Source of the DNA: Leptolyngbya sp. O-77
GTDB taxonomy: Bacteria > Cyanobacteriota > Cyanobacteriia > Elainellales > Elainellaceae
Length of the DNA: 64,000 bases
NCBI RefSeq assembly: GCF_001548395.1
Contig: NZ_AP017367.1
Span: 4,811,001-4,875,000, forward strand
Direction: 5' to 3'
Positions 60,786-64,000 of this stretch are shown in pieces (position 1 is the stretch's first letter; every line of letters begins with the position of its first letter). The notes under the pieces are model-generated. The model had not been told where the DNA came from. It did no database searches and saw only the letters and a list, made by a program, of their open reading frames with translations. Position numbers and translations under genes: made by a program.

Positions 60786-61198
60786 TGCAAAACCTCCTGA
60801 CGAATGGGGTCGTATACCATTAACGACAAACCATTTTCCTGAACGAGACGTTTTGGAAACGGACGTTGAAAAAAGTCAGCATACGCGGCAAGCGGAATCG
60901 CTAGGTAGAGCTGGCGATCGGGTTCCAACTCTGACAGCGCTAAACGATAGGCAATAAACTGTCCCAACGCAGCATGGAGTTCATTGGTTGGCGAAGATGA
61001 AATAAAACTCTTCACTTCAACCGCAATTTTCTCCGTATCCCGCTCGGCAGCCAAAACTCCGTCAGCTAAGGCTTCAGCCCCAAAATCAACTTCTAGCTTC
61101 ACGCCCCCGATTTCCAGCTTGAGCGGGTCATGGGTTATCTTCCAGCCTGCCTTGATCAAAGCAGCTTTGACTTGCGAGTAGAAGCGATCTCTAGCCAT
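60776..61198 (-). CDS. xisH: XisH family protein (PD-(D/E)XK-like)
   Basis: Started at ATG 61198, the protein is 140 residues: MARDRFYSQVKAALIKAGWK. The central strand-rich segment IGGVKLEVDFGAEALADGVL, then TEKIAVEVKSFISSSPTNEL, carries the D...E-x-K of a restriction-endonuclease-like fold. The end (FPKRLVQENGLSLMVYDPIR) matches XisH. With the overlapping xisI it forms a two-gene unit. The ATG at 61198 is preferred to one seven codons upstream because it gives the family N-terminus. Confidence 0.93.
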   Translation of the reverse strand: MARDRFYSQVKAALIKAGWKITHDPLKLEIGGVKLEVDFGAEALADGVLAAERDTEKIAVEVKSFISSSPTNELHAALGQFIAYRLALSELEPDRQLYLAIPLAAYADFFQRPFPKRLVQENGLSLMVYDPIRQEVLQWL

Positions 61199-61269
61199 GC
61201 CTCTGCGAGCTGATGCCACCCTTTCATCATAATTCTATGAGACAGGGGTATTACACGGTCGCGGTTAGG

Positions 61270-61506
61270 CTAGCGCCACAGCCATTTGGTCAACACGCTC
61301 ATCCACTGGCGCGTGGCGGGTTCCACTTGCAGCTTGCTCCATTCGCCCGCCTGCGCGAACCCCAGCCGATGCAGCGTGTGGATGATCAGCAGCACCGCCC
61401 AGCGCGAGCCAACGACCATAATTTTCACAGGTTCCCGCTCAGGGTTCACCGGGGGCGCAGCGGGAGCTTGGGACTCAGCCCCGTTTGAGAAAAATTCTTT
61501 AGCCAT
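61270..61506 (-). CDS. Conserved cyanobacterial hypothetical protein
   Basis: The 78-residue protein has a disordered Pro/Ala-rich start of about 25 residues. A short folded part follows, with IMVVGSRWAVLLIIHTLHRL and GEWSKLQVEP. It ends MSVLTKWLWR. The pattern IMVVGS...IIHTLHRLGF...GEW is typical of small proteins found in many cyanobacteria and annotated as hypothetical. It is divergent from the XRE regulator, with two operator-like repeats between them, so that regulator may control it. Confidence 0.72.
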   Translation of the reverse strand: MAKEFFSNGAESQAPAAPPVNPEREPVKIMVVGSRWAVLLIIHTLHRLGFAQAGEWSKLQVEPATRQWMSVLTKWLWR

Positions 61507-61523
61507 TGTTTTCGCTTAATGTG

Positions 61524-61569
61524 GTCTAGAAAGACAACATTAAATTTATCAGATGTAGTCTACATAGAC
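61524..61569. promoter_or_regulatory. Two operator-like palindromes between the hypothetical gene and the XRE regulator
   Basis: gtctagaaagac (61524-61535) and gtctacatagac (61558-61569) are two 12-bp inverted repeats of the form GTCTA-N2-(T/A)AGAC, each followed by aacatt. They are 34 bases apart (about three helical turns) in a 102-bp divergent intergenic gap. They are good candidate binding sites for the adjacent XRE protein. Confidence 0.65.
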
Positions 61570-61608
61570 AACATTTACGACTCACCCATCCTCTGACAGG
61601 ATTGGGGC

Positions 61609-61857
61609 ATGGGACGGGCAAACCAAGCACTAAAGCAAGTTCTAGAAACCTATCGCATCAGCCAAAATCGACTTGCCGTGATGCTGGGAATCGATCGCTC
61701 TGCGGTGTTTAAGTGGGTGCGCGACCAGCGAGAACCCAGCTCCGAGACCATTGCTGAAATTACCAAAGCGCTGAAGCAGTTGAATCCCGACGCAGCGCGG
61801 GACTTTGTGCAGCTTTACTTGGGCGACATTTTGGAGGACGATGCGGGCGAGGAATGA
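61609..61857 (+). CDS. XRE-family transcriptional regulator
   Basis: The 82-residue protein consists of a helix-turn-helix, LKQVLETYRISQNRLAVMLG and IDRSAVFKWVRDQREPSSET, residues about 8-47. A further helix (IAEITKALKQLNPDAARDFV) follows, then a short acidic tail. It is a small DNA-binding repressor of the Cro/C1 type. Two inverted repeats lie upstream and may be its operator; autoregulation is likely. ATG 61609 is the start. Small XRE proteins of this kind often regulate toxin or mobile-element modules. Confidence 0.88.
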   Translation: MGRANQALKQVLETYRISQNRLAVMLGIDRSAVFKWVRDQREPSSETIAEITKALKQLNPDAARDFVQLYLGDILEDDAGEE

Positions 61858-62077
61858 GGAATAACCGTCAATCAATTTGCGTAAATGTCCGACAAAGCAG
61901 CGCGATCGCTATTTCTAGCTAATTACATTTCTAGCTAATTACATTTCATCAAAATAGAATCAAAGTTCAGATCTGCAAGGCTAACGCCAACGCCCCTGCG
62001 CCAAATTCCCTCATCTAGCGATCGCCTATACTGAAGGCACTGCTTTGGATGCGAACTCGTGACGGGGAGGGGGTTTG

Positions 62078-62665
62078 ATGGCGATCGCAACGCAAAAACT
62101 GACCTTTGAGGAGTACCTGACCTACAGCGATGGCACTGATACCCGCTATGAACTGGTCGATGGAGAACTGGTGCCCATGAGTCTGGGAACTGGCAAACAT
62201 GGGGCAATCATCCGGTTTATTGTGCAGCAATTTGAAGGCGCACTGGCGCAATCCGGACAGCCCTGGGTGGCGTTGCCTGCTCTGGTGGGGGTTCGTTCTC
62301 CACGAGGGCGCAACTGGGACACGTCTCGCATTCCCGATGTCACAGTTTTAACGCTGGCTCAGTGGGAAGCGATGGGCGACCGCGAAGCGGTGATTAACCT
62401 AAATGAATCGCCTCCCCTTTTGGTGGTTGAGGTTGTCAGTCCCTCTACCAAAATGGATGACTACCGCTCGAAACGGGCTGAGTATGGATTGCTAGACATC
62501 CCTGAATATTGGATCGTAGACCCGCTAGATGAAAAAGTTACGATCTGTCTTCTGGAGCATCATTTCTACGACGCGGCGGAATACCAAGGAAATGATTTGA
62601 TTCAATCGCCTACCTTTCCAGAGCTTCGCCTCACTGCCGCTCAAATCCTTGCAGGCAAGCGGTAG
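62078..62665 (+). CDS. Uma2 family endonuclease-like protein
   Basis: The 195-residue protein begins MAIATQKLTFEEYLTYSDGT and contains RYELVDGELVPMS, then RIPDVTVLTLAQWEAM (the PD motif), and then PPLLVVEVVSPSTKMDDYRS, KRAEYGLLDIPEYWIVDP and LEHHFYDAAEYQGNDLIQ. These are the landmarks of the DUF820/Uma2 PD-(D/E)XK family. A TTG directly before the ATG at 62078 is not preferred, because a GGGGAGGGGG ribosome site is well placed for the ATG. This is the third Uma2 gene in the window, apart from a remnant at 41.9 kb. Confidence 0.88.
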   Translation: MAIATQKLTFEEYLTYSDGTDTRYELVDGELVPMSLGTGKHGAIIRFIVQQFEGALAQSGQPWVALPALVGVRSPRGRNWDTSRIPDVTVLTLAQWEAMGDREAVINLNESPPLLVVEVVSPSTKMDDYRSKRAEYGLLDIPEYWIVDPLDEKVTICLLEHHFYDAAEYQGNDLIQSPTFPELRLTAAQILAGKR

Positions 62666-62718
62666 GCTCCAAAGTCCACAATCCAAAGTCCCCAATCCAA
62701 AATCCAAAATCGCCAACT

Positions 62719-63138
62719 CTACCGCTCTCCTTGCTCTGCCAAATACCGCTCGCCCCACTCGTGCATGACTGCCAGGATCGGCTCCAGGCTTTGACCCAGG
62801 GGCGTTAGGGAATATTCCACCCTGGGCGGCACCTGCTGATAGACCTCGCGATGCACGATGCCGTCGTCTTCCATCTCGCGCAGTTGCTGCGTCAGCATCT
62901 TTTGGGTAATGCCCGTGAGCGACCGATGCAGTTCGTTAAACCGCTTCACGCCGCCGAGCAGTTCCCGCAAGATCAGCACCTTCCAGCGGCCGCCGATGAT
63001 GGCGATGGTGGTTTCTACCGCGCAGCTTGGGCGCTCCAAAACGGTGGGCGATGGGGCAGGTTGAAGGGTTTTGGGGTCAGCGTTGTGGAGTGACATTGCC
63101 TGACTAGGTTCCAATGTAGGGATATCTTTTATAGTCAT
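62719..63138 (-). CDS. HxlR-family transcriptional regulator
   Basis: The 139-residue protein has the HxlR winged helix. RPSCAVETTIAIIGGRWKVL places a Cys just before the first helix, a position used by redox-sensing members such as YodB/CatR/HypR. Then come ILRELLGGVKRFNELHRSLT and GITQKMLTQQLREMEDDGIV, and VEYSLTPLGQSLEPILAVMH. It is divergent from CDGSH and pirin genes that it probably regulates. The first 35 residues are an unusual Ser/Pro-rich extension, and a shorter start (M15) is possible. Confidence 0.88.
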   Translation of the reverse strand: MTIKDIPTLEPSQAMSLHNADPKTLQPAPSPTVLERPSCAVETTIAIIGGRWKVLILRELLGGVKRFNELHRSLTGITQKMLTQQLREMEDDGIVHREVYQQVPPRVEYSLTPLGQSLEPILAVMHEWGERYLAEQGER

Positions 63139-63162
63139 ACCTTCAGCCTCTGACAGTTTCCT

Positions 63163-63201
63163 TTTGGGAAGTACCTTACCAAAAAGTGCATACTTCCCAA
63201 A
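63163..63201. promoter_or_regulatory. Operator-like inverted repeats in the HxlR/CDGSH gap
   Basis: tttgggaagta (63163-63173) and tacttcccaaa (63191-63201) are a perfect 11-bp inverted repeat with a 17-base spacer. A second shorter one (ctact/agtag) follows at about 63212-63231. HxlR-type sites commonly contain TACT...AGTA, so these are likely binding sites for the divergent regulator. Confidence 0.6.
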
Positions 63202-63362
63202 CTCATTGTATCTACTATAAACTCAAAGTAGTTCCGAGTACGACTTTGATTTAAACCACTCAACACTTTGATTCAAGTCTGCTCGAACGTTTCGCAAGCA
63301 CTTTGAGAACACGCGAGCGCTGACTGGCACGCCAGTTGACTCGTACACAGAGGAGAACACCA

Positions 63363-63602
63363 ATGAGCGAACCCGTGATTGCAGATACGAAACCCGTGGT
63401 GATGGAGCTAGAACCGGGCACCTACTACTGGTGTCGCTGTGGGCGATCGCAAGGGCAGCCGTTTTGCGACGGTTCCTATGAGGGCACAGACTTTACGCCC
63501 CTCGCCTTTGAAGTGACCGAAACCCAGAAAGTGGCCCTCTGCCTCTGCAAGCATACGGGCAGCGAACCCTTCTGTGACGGGTCGCACACCAAGCTCAAGT
63601 GA
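63363..63602 (+). CDS. CDGSH iron-sulfur domain protein
   Basis: The 79-residue protein has two CDGSH-type motifs: CRCGRSQGQPFCDGSY near 33-48 and CLCKHTGSEPFCDGSH near 61-76. Each binds a [2Fe-2S] cluster through three Cys and one His; the first motif ends in Tyr in place of the usual His, so its cluster would be incomplete or bound differently. It starts at ATG 63363, since GAGGAGAACACCA precedes it. Small tandem CDGSH proteins take part in redox sensing and iron-sulfur transfer. It precedes the pirin gene on the same strand. Confidence 0.92.
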   Translation: MSEPVIADTKPVVMELEPGTYYWCRCGRSQGQPFCDGSYEGTDFTPLAFEVTETQKVALCLCKHTGSEPFCDGSHTKLK

Positions 63603-63685
63603 TGGCTTGATGGCGTGATGGCGTGACGGGATTTTGGAGCAACTTCATCCCATCCCCCCATCCCCCTTACTCATTCATCCCTGAT

Positions 63686-63720
63686 CCTTCCTTCTTCGTT
63701 CTTCGTTCTTCTTTCTTCAA
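63686..63720. repeat. Short heptamer array (TTCTTCG/TTCTTTC)
   Basis: About five units of the ttcgttc family, interrupted by ttcttcttt, lie between the CDGSH and pirin genes. It is a truncated member of the same repeat family as at 29.5, 52.4 and 54.8 kb. Confidence 0.8.
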
Positions 63721-63731
63721 GGAGCCTCTCC

Positions 63732-64000
63732 ATGATTACTGTCCGTCCGTCTGAAGAACGCGGTCACGCTAACCACGGCTGGCTGGATAGCTACCATACG
63801 TTTTCCTTTGCCAACTACTATGATCCTGACCACATGGGCTTTCGCGCCCTGCGCGTGATCAACGAAGACCGGGTTGCGCCGGGTCGCGGCTTTGGCACGC
63901 ATCCGCACCGCGACATGGAAATTATTTCCTACGTGCTGTCGGGGTCGCTAGCGCACAAAGACAGCATGGGCAACGCCGCCACGATTGGCGCGGGCGAAGT
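63732..64000 (+). CDS. Pirin family protein, cut by the window end
   Basis: The visible 89 residues begin MITVRPSEERGHANHGWLDS and contain YHTFSFANYYDPDHMGFRAL and GFGTHPHRDMEIISYVLSGS. The HPHRDMEI segment is the metal-binding part of the pirin/YhaK cupin fold (two His and a Glu). The HGW..SYHTFSFA start is typical of pirin-like quercetin dioxygenases. The C-terminal half lies outside the window. Together with HxlR and CDGSH it suggests a redox or quinone stress cluster. Confidence 0.93.
   Translation, partial: MITVRPSEERGHANHGWLDSYHTFSFANYYDPDHMGFRALRVINEDRVAPGRGFGTHPHRDMEIISYVLSGSLAHKDSMGNAATIGAGE

Overview
The window is chromosomal DNA of a cyanobacterium. The octamer GCGATCGC (HIP1) and close variants occur dozens of times, inside genes and between them. 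The gene content is also cyanobacterial: CyanoQ (psbQ), a GlgC of cyanobacterial type, a split TMEM165/GDT1 pair, XisH/XisI, several Uma2 (DUF820) genes, and short tandem heptamer arrays. GC content is moderately high. A Leptolyngbya-like lineage is my impression only and was not tested.

Layout. 0-0.4 kb: the first codons of a leftward gene resembling a tyrosine recombinase, beside tRNA-Gly. 0.9-13.7 kb: housekeeping and signalling genes (HD protein, deoxyhypusine-synthase-like enzyme, alpha/beta hydrolase homologue lacking its nucleophile, glgC, P-loop kinase, DnaJ-type chaperone, sensor kinase, GNAT, tRNA-Leu, double-domain class III cyclase). 14.2-17.9 kb: a 1232-residue secreted RTX/Calx-beta/beta-helix protein. 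18-30 kb: FAD oxidoreductase, psbQ, PfkB kinase, cysQ, three glycosyltransferases, an MFS carrier, an SH3 protein, an FtsH-peptidase-like protein and small cell-envelope proteins. 30.5-32.5 kb: a ParA plus HTH-less ParB-like pair. 32.7-42.7 kb: MocR regulator, broken Uma2, TMEM165/GDT1 pair, KDPG aldolase, sodB, ppk, a coiled-coil repeat protein, tRNA-Thr and tRNA-Tyr. 42.9-46.8 kb: argD, ureE-ureF and a phytanoyl-CoA dioxygenase homologue. 46.9-50.1 kb: an ArsR regulator divergent from an 854-residue CRP/AAA+/membrane-ferredoxin fusion. 50.5-54.8 kb: a GldA/GldF/GldG-like ABC cluster with a DUF4340 protein. 55-62.7 kb: an accessory, defence-like block with Uma2 genes, a NB-ARC/TPR operon, XisH/XisI and an XRE regulator. 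62.7-64 kb: HxlR regulator, CDGSH protein and pirin.

The best candidate for an undescribed system is the operon at 56.0-60.4 kb. It holds a small protein with a conserved cyanobacterial module, a small helical protein, and a NB-ARC-TPR (NLR-like) protein. The C-terminus of the helical protein and the N-terminus of the NLR share a 25-residue motif (15 of 25 identical) ending in GGTAYIGD. This is the architecture expected of an amyloid-type or homotypic effector-receptor pair. The receptor carries 14 nearly identical 42-residue TPR units that differ at a few positions. The CRP/AAA+/polyferredoxin fusion next to a cysteine-bearing ArsR regulator is the second candidate.

Five conserved genes (Uma2, sodB, ppk, gldG-like and the NLR) are each interrupted by two or more small insertions a few to about 65 bases apart. 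Removing them restores the expected protein. This pattern suggests sequence errors more than true gene decay, and readers should treat these breaks with caution. Intergenic DNA is rich in repeats: two copies of a ~97-bp palindromic element, one 90-bp element with AGGACTTACGCA ends, HIP1-related palindromes, heptamer arrays (TTCCCTC/TTCGTTC), AATCCAAA-type arrays and several 11-16-bp tandem repeats.
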